Positions 27,918 through 37,552 of a DNA stretch of 64,000 nt are shown piece after piece. The DNA is taken from contig NC_016027.1 in NCBI RefSeq assembly GCF_000182745.2, positions 313,001 to 377,000 on the forward strand, in the 5' to 3' direction. The stretch's first letter is position 1. Every line of letters begins with the position of its first letter. The DNA is from Komagataeibacter medellinensis NBRC 3288. GTDB taxonomy: Bacteria > Pseudomonadota > Alphaproteobacteria > Acetobacterales > Acetobacteraceae. Made by a program: the position numbers and the translations under genes. The notes beneath the pieces were generated by a model. The model was not told the DNA's origin. It did not search any database and saw nothing but the letters and a program-made list of their open reading frames with translations.

Positions 27918-28904
27918 ATGACCTCCACACGGCATAATCCCTATCAGGTTACGGATCGCAATCTTGCGCTTGAACTTGTCCGCGTGACGGAAGCGGCAGC
28001 GGTCGCTGCGTCCGCCTGGACGGGCCGCGGCCTGAAGAATGAGGCCGATGGCGCGGCGGTGGAGGCCATGCGACGCGCCTTCGATACGGTCGCCATCGAC
28101 GGTACCGTCGTCATCGGTGAGGGCGAAATGGATGAAGCCCCGATGCTGTTCATCGGGGAGAAGGTGGGCGCAGGCGGCCCCGGCATGGACATTGCCGTGG
28201 ACCCGCTGGAAGGCACCAACCTGTGCGCCAAGAACCTGCCCAATGCCCTGACTGTCGTGGCGCTGGCGGAAAGCGGCAACTTCCTGCACGCGCCCGACAT
28301 CTACATGGACAAGATCGTGGTCGGCCCGTACCTGCCCGAAGGTGTGGTTGATCTGGACAGCACGATTGAGGCCAACCTGAAGTCGCTGGCAAAGGCCAAG
28401 AAACGCGATGTGTCCGAACTCATGGTCTGCACGCTTGACCGTGAGCGCCATGAGGAACTGATCGCCCGCGCCCGTGCGGTTGGCGCGCGCGTGACGCTGC
28501 TGAGCGATGGTGACGTCGCGGCCGCCATTGCTGCCTGCCTTGATGATAGCGAGATTGACCTTTACGTCGGCTCCGGTGGCGCGCCGGAAGGGGTTCTGGC
28601 TGCCGCCGCCGTGCGCTGCGTGCATGGGCAGATGCAGGGCCGCCTCATGTTCGAGGATGACGGCCAGGTCGAGCGGGCACGCAAGATGAACCCCGGCGCC
28701 GACCCGTCACGCAAGCTGGCGCTGGAAGACATGGCGCGTGGCGATGTACTTTTTTCCGCTACAGGTGTGACCGGGGGCGAGTTGCTGCGCGGCATCCGGC
28801 GTTCGGGCGTGCGTACGGTCACGCATTCGCTGGTCATGCGCTCCAAGTCTGGCACGATCCGGTTTGTCGAAGGCCATCACGATTACCAGACTAAGAACTG
28901 GTGA
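27918..28904 (+). CDS. glpX: Class II fructose-1,6-bisphosphatase
   Basis: Hydrolyses fructose 1,6-bisphosphate to fructose 6-phosphate with a divalent metal; 328 residues, as expected for GlpX. Motifs: DGTVVIGEGEMDEAPMLFIG (metal ligands), IAVDPLEGTNLCAK (catalytic core), YVGSGGAPEGVLAAAA and LFSATGVTGGELLRGI. Its place between glpK and aldolase shows that triose phosphates from glycerol are sent upward to hexose phosphate. Confidence 0.95.
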   Translation: MTSTRHNPYQVTDRNLALELVRVTEAAAVAASAWTGRGLKNEADGAAVEAMRRAFDTVAIDGTVVIGEGEMDEAPMLFIGEKVGAGGPGMDIAVDPLEGTNLCAKNLPNALTVVALAESGNFLHAPDIYMDKIVVGPYLPEGVVDLDSTIEANLKSLAKAKKRDVSELMVCTLDRERHEELIARARAVGARVTLLSDGDVAAAIAACLDDSEIDLYVGSGGAPEGVLAAAAVRCVHGQMQGRLMFEDDGQVERARKMNPGADPSRKLALEDMARGDVLFSATGVTGGELLRGIRRSGVRTVTHSLVMRSKSGTIRFVEGHHDYQTKNW

Positions 28905-28952
28905 ACATTTCATCGATTGCATAATAACAATAACAGGCAATAGAGGAACGAC

Positions 28953-30059
28953 ATGACTGAAACAGCGACCACTGCTTCCGCCCGCCTCGGCCTTAGGCCC
29001 GGCGTGGTGACGGGTGCTGACTATCGCCGCCTGGTGGAAACCTGCCGCGATGAGGGCTATGCCCTGCCGGCGGTAAATGTGGTGGGCACCGACAGCATCA
29101 ATGCCGTGCTGGAAGCGGCGGCGCGCAACCGGGCGGATGTGATCATCCAGCTTTCCAACGGTGGCGCGCGGTTCTATGCGGGTGAAGGTATGAAGGATGC
29201 CGCACAGGCCCGCGTGCTGGGTGCGGTGGCCGCAGCCCGTCATGTCCATACCGTGGCGGCGGCTTACGGCGTGTGCGTGATCCTGCATACCGATCATGCC
29301 GACCGTAAGCTCCTGCCATGGATATCCGGCCTGATCGATGCCAGTGAGGAAGCGGTGAAGGAGACCGGCCGCCCGCTGTTCTCCTCTCACATGATCGACC
29401 TTTCGGCTGAACCGCTGGAAGACAACATTGCCGAATGCGCGCGCTTCCTGCGCCGCATGGCCCCGCTTGGCATCGGCCTCGAGATCGAACTGGGTGTGAC
29501 CGGCGGCGAGGAAGACGGCATTGGCCACGATCTGGATGACGGTGCGGACAACGCGCACCTGTACACCCAGCCAGAGGATGTGCTGAAGGCTTATGAAGAA
29601 CTTTCCCCGCTGGGTTTTGTGACCATTGCCGCCTCCTTTGGCAATGTGCACGGCGTTTATGCGCCGGGTAATGTCAAGCTGCGGCCCGAAATCCTGCATA
29701 ATTCGCAGGCGGTCGTGGCTGCGGCCACGGGACGGGGCGAGAGGCCGCTGGCGCTGGTCTTCCATGGTGGTTCGGGGTCCGAGCAGGCCAAGATTACCGA
29801 GGCCGTGTCCTACGGCGTGTTCAAGATGAATATCGATACCGACATCCAGTTCGCCTTCGCCAGCAGCGTTGGCCGCTACGTGCAGGAGCATGCCGAAGCC
29901 TTCAGCCACCAGATCGCGCCCAGCACCGGCAAGCCGACCAAGAAGCTGTATGACCCGCGCAAGTGGCTGCGCGTGGGCGAGATGGGGATTGTGGAGCGGC
30001 TGGAACAGTCCTTTGCCGATCTGGGTGCCACCGGACGTACTGTGGCCCGCATGGTCTGA
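28953..30059 (+). CDS. fba: Class II fructose-bisphosphate aldolase
   Basis: Zinc aldolase joining DHAP and glyceraldehyde 3-phosphate, or the reverse; 368 residues. Catalytic Asp and zinc His lie in VILHTDHADRKLLPW. Also seen: EIELGVTGGEEDGIGH, TIAASFGNVHGVY, LVFHGGSGS (phosphate and zinc) and FKMNIDTDIQFAFA. The length and insert pattern match the class IIA (E. coli FbaA) type. Co-transcribed with glpX, 48 bp apart, so gluconeogenic condensation is the likely direction. Confidence 0.94.
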   Translation: MTETATTASARLGLRPGVVTGADYRRLVETCRDEGYALPAVNVVGTDSINAVLEAAARNRADVIIQLSNGGARFYAGEGMKDAAQARVLGAVAAARHVHTVAAAYGVCVILHTDHADRKLLPWISGLIDASEEAVKETGRPLFSSHMIDLSAEPLEDNIAECARFLRRMAPLGIGLEIELGVTGGEEDGIGHDLDDGADNAHLYTQPEDVLKAYEELSPLGFVTIAASFGNVHGVYAPGNVKLRPEILHNSQAVVAAATGRGERPLALVFHGGSGSEQAKITEAVSYGVFKMNIDTDIQFAFASSVGRYVQEHAEAFSHQIAPSTGKPTKKLYDPRKWLRVGEMGIVERLEQSFADLGATGRTVARMV

Positions 30060-30091
30060 GCAGCACCAGGCGTAAGGGAGGAAAAGGCAAC

Positions 30092-30850
30092 GTGTCGGCA
30101 GAAGAGCGTCACCACGAAATTACCGCACTGGTGCGTACGCAGGGTTATGTCTCGAACGAGGAACTGGCCCAGAGGCTGAACGTTGCCGTCCAGACCATAC
30201 GGCGTGATGTCAACCATCTGGCCCGGCGTGGGCTGGTGGCGCGGCATCACGGGGGGGCGGGACTGGCTTCGTCGGTGGAGAACATTGCCTATTCCGAGCG
30301 TCAGGTACTCAATCGCCGTGCCAAGGAGGCGATTGGCCATCTTGCCGCCCGGCAGATCCCCGACAACTCATCTCTGTTCGTCAGCATTGGTACCACCACG
30401 GAAGCCTTTGCCAAGGCGCTGCGGCGGCATAAGGCGCTGCGGATCATTACCAACAACCTGCATGTCGCCACCCCGCTTTCGGCACAGACCGACTTCCAGG
30501 TCATCGTGACGGGGGGGCAGGTGCGCTTTTACGATGGTGGCATTACCGGCTCCACCGCCAGTTCCTTTATCGAACAGTACCGGACCGATTTTGCCGTGAT
30601 CGGCATAAGCGGGATCGAGGAGGACGGCACGCTGCTCGATTTCGATGCCGACGAGATCAGTGTTGCGCAGGCCATGATGCGCAATGCCCGGCGTGTCTAC
30701 CTTCTGGCCGACCAGACCAAATTTGGCCGCAGGCCAATGGGCAGGTTAGGTCACCTGTCGCATGTGCATGGCTTCTTTACCGACCGCCAGCCCTCCGAGC
30801 GTATTTCCGCGATGCTGCGTGAACACGATGTGGAAGTGCATATCGCCTGA
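30092..30850 (+). CDS. glpR: DeoR-family repressor of the glycerol regulon
   Basis: 252 residues from GTG 30092, chosen for AAGGGAGG about 9 bases upstream; the frame runs open into fba but that part is a shadow. DeoR HTH: VRTQGYVSNEELAQRLNVAV with QTIRRDVNHLARRGLVARHH (about 13-50). The C-terminal sugar-phosphate isomerase-like sensor has GTTTEAFAKAL and NNLHVATPL; glycerol 3-phosphate is the expected inducer. The two GlpR-consensus operators in this locus support glpR over other DeoR regulators. Last gene of the operon, so it is autoregulated. Confidence 0.92.
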   Translation: MSAEERHHEITALVRTQGYVSNEELAQRLNVAVQTIRRDVNHLARRGLVARHHGGAGLASSVENIAYSERQVLNRRAKEAIGHLAARQIPDNSSLFVSIGTTTEAFAKALRRHKALRIITNNLHVATPLSAQTDFQVIVTGGQVRFYDGGITGSTASSFIEQYRTDFAVIGISGIEEDGTLLDFDADEISVAQAMMRNARRVYLLADQTKFGRRPMGRLGHLSHVHGFFTDRQPSERISAMLREHDVEVHIA

Positions 30851-30871
30851 AGGGCGGTCGGGTCCGGGGCT

Positions 30872-31633
30872 TTACTGGGCCAGATAGCCACCATCGACCG
30901 GCAACACCGCGCCGGTGATGAAGGAGGCATCATCTGATGCAAGGAACAAGATGGCGCTGGCAACTTCGGCAGGTCTGCCCATGCGGCCCATCGGGTGCAT
31001 GTCCACCACCTTGCGTATTCCTTCCGCATCCATTCCGGCCACGGCGGGTGTGTCGATCGTGCCGGGTGCCACGGCATTGACGCGCACTCCCTTGTCGGCC
31101 AGGTCAATGGCAAGATGCTTGGTCAGGCCCGATGCCACGAATTTGGCCGGCCCGTAAACCGCCTGTCCCTTCTGCCCCGCAAAGGCGGAAATGGAGGACA
31201 GGCACACGATCGCCCCCTGTCCGGCATGGACCATCTCGGCTGCGGCGTATTTGCATGACAGGAACATGCCACGCGCATCAACCGCCATGGTGTGGTCCCA
31301 CAGTTCCGCCGTGGCGGATGCCAGATCGGCCTCGGGGATCACGCCCGCATTGGCTACAAGGATGTCGATCCGGCCAAAATGCTTCATGGCCTCATGCATT
31401 ACGCGCTGTACATCCGCCTCGCTCGTGACATCGGCAGGCACCGCAATGACGGCTACGTTATTTTTCTTGAGCTGGCTGACCAGTTCATCAAGCGCGTCGG
31501 TGTTAAGGTCGGTCAGGACAAGTTTTGCGCCTTCTGCGGCAAAGCGCTCGGCCGTGGCCCGGCCAATACCGCTGGCGGCACCGGTAATGACGGCAATCCT
31601 GTCCTGGATACGTCCGGTATGGGTGGCGGTCAT
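30872..31633 (-). CDS. Short-chain dehydrogenase/reductase
   Basis: Classical SDR of 253 residues. NAD(P) motif TGAASGIG (about 18-25), DLNTD after beta-2 (an acidic residue there favours NAD+), NAGV, catalytic Ser in SSISAFAG and YGPAK (Tyr-xxx-Lys), and the C-terminal PGTIDTPAV and GAVLPVDGGY. The substrate is not readable from the sequence. It converges with glpR, 21 bp apart, and stands alone on its strand. Confidence 0.88.
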   Translation of the reverse strand: MTATHTGRIQDRIAVITGAASGIGRATAERFAAEGAKLVLTDLNTDALDELVSQLKKNNVAVIAVPADVTSEADVQRVMHEAMKHFGRIDILVANAGVIPEADLASATAELWDHTMAVDARGMFLSCKYAAAEMVHAGQGAIVCLSSISAFAGQKGQAVYGPAKFVASGLTKHLAIDLADKGVRVNAVAPGTIDTPAVAGMDAEGIRKVVDMHPMGRMGRPAEVASAILFLASDDASFITGAVLPVDGGYLAQ

Positions 31634-32021
31634 GGTGTCTCCTGTTACGGGTCAATGCCGGGTATCAACCCCACTGCATGCGGGGCTTGCGGTTTTGCCG
31701 CATCATGCGGGCTAACGCCATAGGGACATGGATGTTGCCCGCTCACGCCCCGGCATGGCAATTGCGGGCAGAGAGGCAGGGTTGATCGGGTTCTTTTGAT
31801 CATGCCGCCACGGGACCGGGTTTTCTGCGCCCCGTAGCACGAAAAGGGAGATTGCGTCGCCGCCGCATTACATATTCGTGCATGAAAACGCGGCCTTGCA
31901 TGTTTCGGGCAGGGGGGGGATGGCCTATGCTCGCCCGGAATAGTCTGTATGGATGGGGCATTCCCGGTTCCCTTTTTTATGGGACTGGTGTGCCGGTAAG
32001 CGGGTTTGGAGCATTATCGAG
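31634..32021. other. Divergent intergenic region, SDR / ndh
   Basis: About 390 bp of mixed composition with short GC-rich inverted repeats near 31680-31720. I see no gene, no clear operator and no terminator. Confidence 0.4.
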
Positions 32022-33308
32022 ATGGCACAGAAGTTTCGGATCGTGATTGTAGGCGGTGGCGTGGCCGGGCTTGCCCTGGCCACGCGGCTGGGCAATTCGG
32101 TCGGGCGGTCGGGGCAGGCGGAGATTACGCTGGTGGATAAAAGCTTTGCCCATGTATGGAAGCCGATGCTGCACTGCTTTGCCGCCGGTACGGCCGCCAA
32201 CGAAAACGACCGCATCAGCTTCATGTCGCAGGCCAGCCGCCATCATTTTGAATTCTGGCCCGGTGAGATCACAGCACTTGACCGTACCGCCAAGACAATT
32301 TCCCTTGCCCCCATCCGCGACCAGATGAGTGGGGAAGTGGTAGTCGATGCCCGCACGCTTGATTACGATGCGGTCGTGCTGTCGATCGGCAGCCGCGCCA
32401 ATGATTTTGGTACGCCGGGTGTGGCCGAGCACTGCCTGTTCATTGACAACCTTGTGGATGCAAACGGCTTTAACGACCGTTTTCGCATGGAACTGCTGCG
32501 GGCTTTCGCCAACGGACAGGAACTCGATATTGCCATTGTGGGCGGGGGGGCTACCGGCACGCAGCTTGCGGCCGAACTGCACAAGGCGCTCGACCTCGCC
32601 TCGCTCTACAGCTTTGGCCGCCAGCCCCCCAGGCTGCGCATTACTCTGCTTGAGGCAGGCCCGCGTATCCTTCCCGCCTTTCCCGAGGCGGTTTCGGCGG
32701 CGGCAGTCAAGCAACTGGAGGCAATCGGGGTCAGCGTGCGCGTCGGTGCGATGGTCAGTGGCGCGGATGAAAACGGTTTTCTGCTCAAGGATGGCAGTCG
32801 GGTGCCTGCCACGCTGCGGGTGTGGGCCGCCGGGGTGAAGGCGCCCGACGTGACCAGCAAATTCGGTAACCTCAAGCTGTCGCGCTCCGGTCAGCTTGAG
32901 GTCAGGCCAAGCCTGCAGGTGATGGAGGATGACAACATCTTCGCCATGGGCGACTGTGCCTTCATTGCCGAAAAACCCGTGGCCCCCACAGCCCAGGCAG
33001 CCCGGCAGCAGGCGCATCATCTGGCGCGCGTGTTGCCGGGGTGGATAAAGAGTGGCAATCCGCTGCCGGCCTTCGCCTTTCACAACAAGGGTGCGGTCGT
33101 AGCCTTGGGTGACTATAATGGCTGGGGTACCTTCCCCGGTGGCACGGTGTTCGGGGGTGGCTGGCTGCATGGCCTGTCGGCGCGTCTGGTCCATCTCATG
33201 CTGTACCGCCAGCACCAGTTCGAACTGTACGGACCGGTGCGGGGTACGATTTCGTGTCTGGTGGACTGGCTGGATGTATTTGTACGCCCCTCCGTAAGGC
33301 TGGACTAA
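32022..33308 (+). CDS. ndh: Type II NADH dehydrogenase (non-proton-pumping)
   Basis: FAD protein attached to the inner membrane that oxidises NADH and reduces ubiquinone; 428 residues. FRIVIVGGGVAGLALATRL (FAD), HVWKPMLHCFAAGTA (family signature region), a second Rossmann IAIVGGGATGTQLAAELH (NADH), MGDCAFI (FAD ribityl) and PTAQAARQQAHHLA. Start 32022 is preferred over 31953 because it puts the Rossmann strand five residues in. A C-terminal amphipathic stretch probably binds the membrane. Confidence 0.93.
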   Translation: MAQKFRIVIVGGGVAGLALATRLGNSVGRSGQAEITLVDKSFAHVWKPMLHCFAAGTAANENDRISFMSQASRHHFEFWPGEITALDRTAKTISLAPIRDQMSGEVVVDARTLDYDAVVLSIGSRANDFGTPGVAEHCLFIDNLVDANGFNDRFRMELLRAFANGQELDIAIVGGGATGTQLAAELHKALDLASLYSFGRQPPRLRITLLEAGPRILPAFPEAVSAAAVKQLEAIGVSVRVGAMVSGADENGFLLKDGSRVPATLRVWAAGVKAPDVTSKFGNLKLSRSGQLEVRPSLQVMEDDNIFAMGDCAFIAEKPVAPTAQAARQQAHHLARVLPGWIKSGNPLPAFAFHNKGAVVALGDYNGWGTFPGGTVFGGGWLHGLSARLVHLMLYRQHQFELYGPVRGTISCLVDWLDVFVRPSVRLD

Positions 33309-33352
33309 GGGCAGCGTCTGCCTTCAGTCCGAGGCTTGGGAAAGTGGCCCGT

Positions 33353-33775
33353 CTACGGGCGGTCAAGGCCGCGCATTTCGGCCTGCCTTACAAAATCCTG
33401 CAAGGTCAGCTTGCTGTATTCATGAACCAGCAGCCCGTCCATCTGGTCCAGAAAGGGGCGGATCACGGTATTGAACAGCGCGCCCTGCCGCCGGTCCACC
33501 GCATGTGGGCTGTCGTGCATGGCAATGCGGAAGATATCGGCCAGCAGGATCTCACGCGCGGGTATGGCAAGCCGGTAGCCGCCATGCGGTCCGCGCACCC
33601 CCTGCAGCAGGCCTGCGCGCGCCAGGCTCTGTAATATCGGTTCAAGTCCCCGGCGGGCGAGGCTGGAGCGCCCGGCAATCTCGATCGTGCTGACGGGGCG
33701 CTCCATAGCGCCGTGGAATGCCACATCCAGCATGATGACAAGGGCGATGGCGGTTCGTTCACGGATGCTATGCAT
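33353..33775 (-). CDS. Rrf2-family transcriptional regulator
   Basis: 140 residues with the Rrf2 winged HTH: RTAIALVIMLDVAFH, VSTIEIAGRSSLARRGLEPI, LLQGVRGPHGGYRLA (GxxGGY wing). No cysteine appears at the IscR cluster positions, so it is not iron-sulfur based and is closer to CymR-type sulfur regulators. AGGAG lies 9 bases before ATG 33775. The start overlaps the cysA stop by 8 bp, making it the last gene of the sulfate transporter operon and a likely autoregulator of it. Confidence 0.87.
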   Translation of the reverse strand: MHSIRERTAIALVIMLDVAFHGAMERPVSTIEIAGRSSLARRGLEPILQSLARAGLLQGVRGPHGGYRLAIPAREILLADIFRIAMHDSPHAVDRRQGALFNTVIRPFLDQMDGLLVHEYSKLTLQDFVRQAEMRGLDRP

Positions 33776-34850
33776 GAACGCTTTCTCCTGATGGGGGGAG
33801 GGAGGTGACCGTGGCCCATGCCGCACCACGCGCCAGACGCCCGGCCGAGACATCCAGCGCGCAATGCGCCACGGGTGCGGCATCGGGTGGGATAAGCGTC
33901 TCTACCTGAAGGGTCTGTGTGCCCAGATGGATAGTGTACAGGCCCAGCGGGCCGCGTGCCTGGCGCAACGTGGCCGTGGCCTGACCGTAGCCGGGACGCA
34001 GGCGGATATCGATGGGCCGGACCAGCAGTTCGGCTGGCCCTGCGGCAACCGGGGCGGCAACGGGCAGGATGTCAGGCAGGTCGGGGGTGAAAATGCTGTT
34101 CTCCACCCTGCCGTCCAGACGCACCACATCGCCGGTAAACGCCATGGTGAAAGGATCGGCCGGTGTGTCTTCCAGTGCCTGAGGCGTGCCGGCCTGCACG
34201 ATGCGGCCGTGGTGCATCAGGACCACCATATCGGCCAGTTCGCTTGCTTCCTGCCGGTCGTGGGTGACAAGGATGGTGGTCAGGCCCAGCTTTTCATGCA
34301 CGTCGCGTAGCCAACTGCGGATCTGCCTGCGGACCAGCGGGTCCAGCGCGCCAAACGGTTCATCCAGCAGCAGCACGCGCGGGCCGGTGGCCAGCGTGCG
34401 CGCCAGGGCCACACGCTGGCGCTGCCCGCCCGAGAGTTCATGCGGGTAGCGCCCGCCCAACCCGGAAAGCTGCATCAGGTCGAGCAGGTCTTCCACCCGC
34501 CGGGCGATTGCATCACGGCGCGGACGGCTGCCACGCGGGCGGATGGACAGGCCGAAACCGATATTGGCCGCCACACTCATATGCGCAAACAGCGCATAGT
34601 GCTGGAAGACAAAACCGATATTGCGCGCTGCAGCCCCCACGCCATCCATTCGCGTCCCGTCAATCAGGACATGGCCGGAGTTATGCGGGTCCAGCCCCGC
34701 GATGATGCGCAACAGCGATGTCTTGCCCGCGCCCGACGGGCCGACAAGGGCGGTAAAGCTGCCATCAGCTACCGCAAGCGAAGCGCCATCGACAATGGGC
34801 CGCCCGTTGCTGGGGTTGAGGCGAGTGATCTGTTCCAGTTGAACGCTCAT
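33768..34850 (-). CDS. cysA: Sulfate/thiosulfate ABC transporter, ATP-binding protein
   Basis: 360 residues. Walker A GPSGAGKTS, Q-loop FVFQHYALFAHMSV, signature LSGGQRQRVALAR, Walker B VLLLDEPFGALD and H-loop THDRQEA, followed by a TOBE-type C-terminal domain (LVRPIDIRLRP). Start ATG 34850 overlaps the cysW stop by four bases. The frame open to 35138 is a shadow of cysW. It energises import of sulfate bound by the periplasmic protein upstream. Confidence 0.94.
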   Translation of the reverse strand: MSVQLEQITRLNPSNGRPIVDGASLAVADGSFTALVGPSGAGKTSLLRIIAGLDPHNSGHVLIDGTRMDGVGAAARNIGFVFQHYALFAHMSVAANIGFGLSIRPRGSRPRRDAIARRVEDLLDLMQLSGLGGRYPHELSGGQRQRVALARTLATGPRVLLLDEPFGALDPLVRRQIRSWLRDVHEKLGLTTILVTHDRQEASELADMVVLMHHGRIVQAGTPQALEDTPADPFTMAFTGDVVRLDGRVENSIFTPDLPDILPVAAPVAAGPAELLVRPIDIRLRPGYGQATATLRQARGPLGLYTIHLGTQTLQVETLIPPDAAPVAHCALDVSAGRLARGAAWATVTSLPPSGESVHA

Positions 34851-35650
34851 GCTCTTTCTTCCGTCTGGCCATGACGGCGTTCGGTCAGGCTGCGGGCCAG
34901 GACCACACCCATCGCCATAAGGGCAAGCAGGGCTGCCATGGTAAAGGCGGCGACCGTCTGGTAGCCGTTGTACAGGGTCTCGATATGCAGCGGCATGGTC
35001 TCGGTCAGGCCGGGAATATGTCCCGATACAACCGAGACCGCGCCAAATTCTCCCATCGCCCGTGCCGTAGTCAGCAGCACGCCCGAAAGCAGGGCCAGGC
35101 GCGCGCCAGGCAGGGTGACATGCCACAGCACCTGCCACAGGTTCGCACCCAGCATCACGGCGGCTTCCTCTGCCTCGCGTCCGTTATGGGTCAGCATGGG
35201 CATGAGCGTGCGCGTGATATAGGGGAAGGTGACGAAGACGGTTGCCAGCACAATGCCGGGCTGGGCAAACACGATGGGGTGACTCCAGCGTTCCAGTGCT
35301 GCCCCCCACCAGCCCTGCGTGCCAAAGACCAGCAGCCAGACCAGCCCCCCTACCACGGGTGAGACACTGAGCGGCAGTTCGATCAGCACAACCAGCAGGT
35401 TGCGCCCGGGAAAGCGGAAATGCGCCAGTGTCCACGCCGCCATGGTGCCGAATATGGTGTTGATGAGCACGCTCATCACTGTGACGGCCAGTGTCAGGCG
35501 GATGGCAGACAGGCCGTCAGGGTCTGTTAATGTGGCGAGTGCTGTCCCCAGTCCGTGGGAAAGAGCCGTGGCAAACACCAGCACCGGGGGCAGCACGACC
35601 ATAAAGCCAACCAGCAGGTAGATCACGGTGGTAAACAAGAGGCGGGGCAT
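34847..35650 (-). CDS. cysW: Sulfate ABC transporter permease CysW
   Basis: Inner-membrane permease of 267 residues with about six hydrophobic segments. The EAA loop EEAAVMLGANLWQVLWHVTLP contacts CysA, and GEFGAVSVVSGHIPG...T is characteristic of CysW. Starts 13 bp after cysT and overlaps cysA by four bases. Confidence 0.93.
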   Translation of the reverse strand: MPRLLFTTVIYLLVGFMVVLPPVLVFATALSHGLGTALATLTDPDGLSAIRLTLAVTVMSVLINTIFGTMAAWTLAHFRFPGRNLLVVLIELPLSVSPVVGGLVWLLVFGTQGWWGAALERWSHPIVFAQPGIVLATVFVTFPYITRTLMPMLTHNGREAEEAAVMLGANLWQVLWHVTLPGARLALLSGVLLTTARAMGEFGAVSVVSGHIPGLTETMPLHIETLYNGYQTVAAFTMAALLALMAMGVVLARSLTERRHGQTEERA

Positions 35651-35663
35651 TGTGCTTTCTCCC

Positions 35664-36530
35664 TTAGTCCATGCCGTAGGAAAGACGGCGGCGCAGCAGG
35701 CTTATGGCCCCCAGCGACAGCAGCGAGACCACCACCAGCACGAACCCGATCAGGGACGCCCCCTGGGTGTCGTATTCCTGCAGGCGGATCACAACCAGCA
35801 GCGGCGCGATCTCGGTATGGAAAGGCTGGTTGCCAGCAATGAAGATGACCGACCCGTATTCCCCGATGCTGCGTGCAAAGACCATGCCTGCCGCCGTGAC
35901 AAGTGCGGGATAAAGGGCTGGCACGACGACGCGCGCAATGACCTGCATGCGGCTGGCCCCCAGTATTGCGGCCGCTTCCTCCACATCGCGCGGCAGGTGG
36001 CGCAGGACGGGTGCGATGGTGCGCACCACAAAGGGCAGGCCGATGAACATCAGCGCCAGTACGATACCCGATTGCGTGAAGGCGACATGCACCCCATGCC
36101 GTGCCAGCGGGCCACCAATCCAGCCATTGGGGCCGTAGAGTGTCGCCATGGTAATGCCGACCACCGCCGTGGGCAGGGCAAAGGGTAGTTCCACCAGCAT
36201 GTCGATGATCCGGCGGCCCGGAATGTCACTGCGGACCAGTGCCCACGCAATCAGCACACCAGGCACGAGGTCGGCCACCGCCGCGAAAAGTGCTGATGTA
36301 AAACTGACCCACAGGGCGGCCTGCATGCGCCCGTCATGCGCTGCGTGGGCAAAGGCGTGCAACCCGCTGTGCAGCCCTTCACCCCAGGGCCGGGCGACCA
36401 GTGCGGCCATGGGCACGATAACGATCGCCCCCAGCCAGAACATTGTCATGCCCAGCCCCAGCCCGAAGCCGGGCAGCGGGTCAGGCTGCCGGTGCAGGGC
36501 GGGAAAAAGGGCGCGGCGCGAGGCTTTCAT
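35664..36530 (-). CDS. cysT: Sulfate ABC transporter permease CysT (CysU)
   Basis: 288-residue permease forming the CysTW channel. Hydrophobic segments from GMTMFWLGAIVIVP onwards, VELPFALPTAVVGITMATLYGPNGW (CysT signature), EAA loop DVEEAAAILGASRMQV and GEYGSVIFIAGN. Its ATG overlaps the cysP stop by four bases. Confidence 0.94.
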   Translation of the reverse strand: MKASRRALFPALHRQPDPLPGFGLGLGMTMFWLGAIVIVPMAALVARPWGEGLHSGLHAFAHAAHDGRMQAALWVSFTSALFAAVADLVPGVLIAWALVRSDIPGRRIIDMLVELPFALPTAVVGITMATLYGPNGWIGGPLARHGVHVAFTQSGIVLALMFIGLPFVVRTIAPVLRHLPRDVEEAAAILGASRMQVIARVVVPALYPALVTAAGMVFARSIGEYGSVIFIAGNQPFHTEIAPLLVVIRLQEYDTQGASLIGFVLVVVSLLSLGAISLLRRRLSYGMD

Positions 36531-37552
36531 TTTGTGTAGATGGCATCAAAGATGCCGCCATCGGCAAAATGCGTGGCCTGCACCGTGTTCCAGCCGCCAA
36601 GGCTTGCAATATCAAAGGTGGAAGTGGCGGCAAAGCGCTCCCGGTTCTGCGCAAGAATGGCGGGATCGACGGGGCGGAAATAATGTTTTGCACCCGTTTT
36701 CTGGCCCGCGTCACTGAACAGGTATTCCACATAGGCTTGGGCAAGTTCCATCGTGCCATGGGCTTTTGCATTGCGGTCCACCACGGCCACGGGCGGTTCG
36801 GCCAGGATGGTTACGGGAGGGACGACCATATCGAACTGGTCCGGCCCGATCTCGCGCGTGGCCAGCAGGGCTTCGGCTTCCCATGCTACAAGCACGTCAC
36901 CCAGCCCGCGTTGGACAAAGCTATTGGTGGCACCGCGCGCGCCGGTATCCAGCACCGGAACGTGGGAGAACAGCGCCTTGAGATAGGCCCGTGCGGTCTC
37001 GGGCGTGCCACCGGGTTGGCGCAGCGCCCAGCCCCATGCGGCAAGATAGTTCCACCGCGCGCCGCCCGAGGTCTTGGGGTTGGGGGTAATGACCTGCACG
37101 CCTTCGCGGATCAGGTCCGGCCAGTCATGGATGCCCTTGGGGTTGCCCTTGCGCACAAGGAACACGATGGTGCTGGTATAGGGTGTGGAATTATGGGGCA
37201 GGCGGCCCTGCCAGTTGGTGGCCAGTAGGCCGCTGTGCGCCAGCACATCAATATCATGGGCCAGAGCCAGGGTAACGATATCCGCCGGTGCGCCTTCCAG
37301 AACCGAGCGTGTCTGCGCGCCAGACCCGCCATGGGAAGTGCGGACCTGCACAGGCACCCCGCCATGCTGCTGTGCCCACTGGCGGGTAAAGCCGGCATCG
37401 ATATCCTGATATAATTCACGAGTTGGATCGTATGATACGTTCAGAATCCCGGTTGCCGCCCGTGCCTGCAGGGGGCGGAAGGCAAGGGTCGTGGCCACCG
37501 CGAAGGTGGCCTGCAACAGGCTGCGCCGGGGTAGGAATGGCATTTTGGTCAT
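36527..37552 (-). CDS. cysP: Periplasmic sulfate-binding protein
   Basis: 341 residues. The N-terminus has a twin-arginine-like LPRRSLLQ and a hydrophobic core ending QARAATG, so export is by Sec or possibly Tat. Mature part begins ILNVSYDPTRELYQDI, the Sbp/CysP signature, with THGGSGAQTRSVLEG (sulfate-binding loop) and NPKTSGGARWNYLAAWG. Whether it prefers sulfate (Sbp) or thiosulfate (CysP) cannot be decided. First gene of the operon; AAGGAA ribosome site lies inside a palindrome. Confidence 0.94.
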   Translation of the reverse strand: MTKMPFLPRRSLLQATFAVATTLAFRPLQARAATGILNVSYDPTRELYQDIDAGFTRQWAQQHGGVPVQVRTSHGGSGAQTRSVLEGAPADIVTLALAHDIDVLAHSGLLATNWQGRLPHNSTPYTSTIVFLVRKGNPKGIHDWPDLIREGVQVITPNPKTSGGARWNYLAAWGWALRQPGGTPETARAYLKALFSHVPVLDTGARGATNSFVQRGLGDVLVAWEAEALLATREIGPDQFDMVVPPVTILAEPPVAVVDRNAKAHGTMELAQAYVEYLFSDAGQKTGAKHYFRPVDPAILAQNRERFAATSTFDIASLGGWNTVQATHFADGGIFDAIYTK

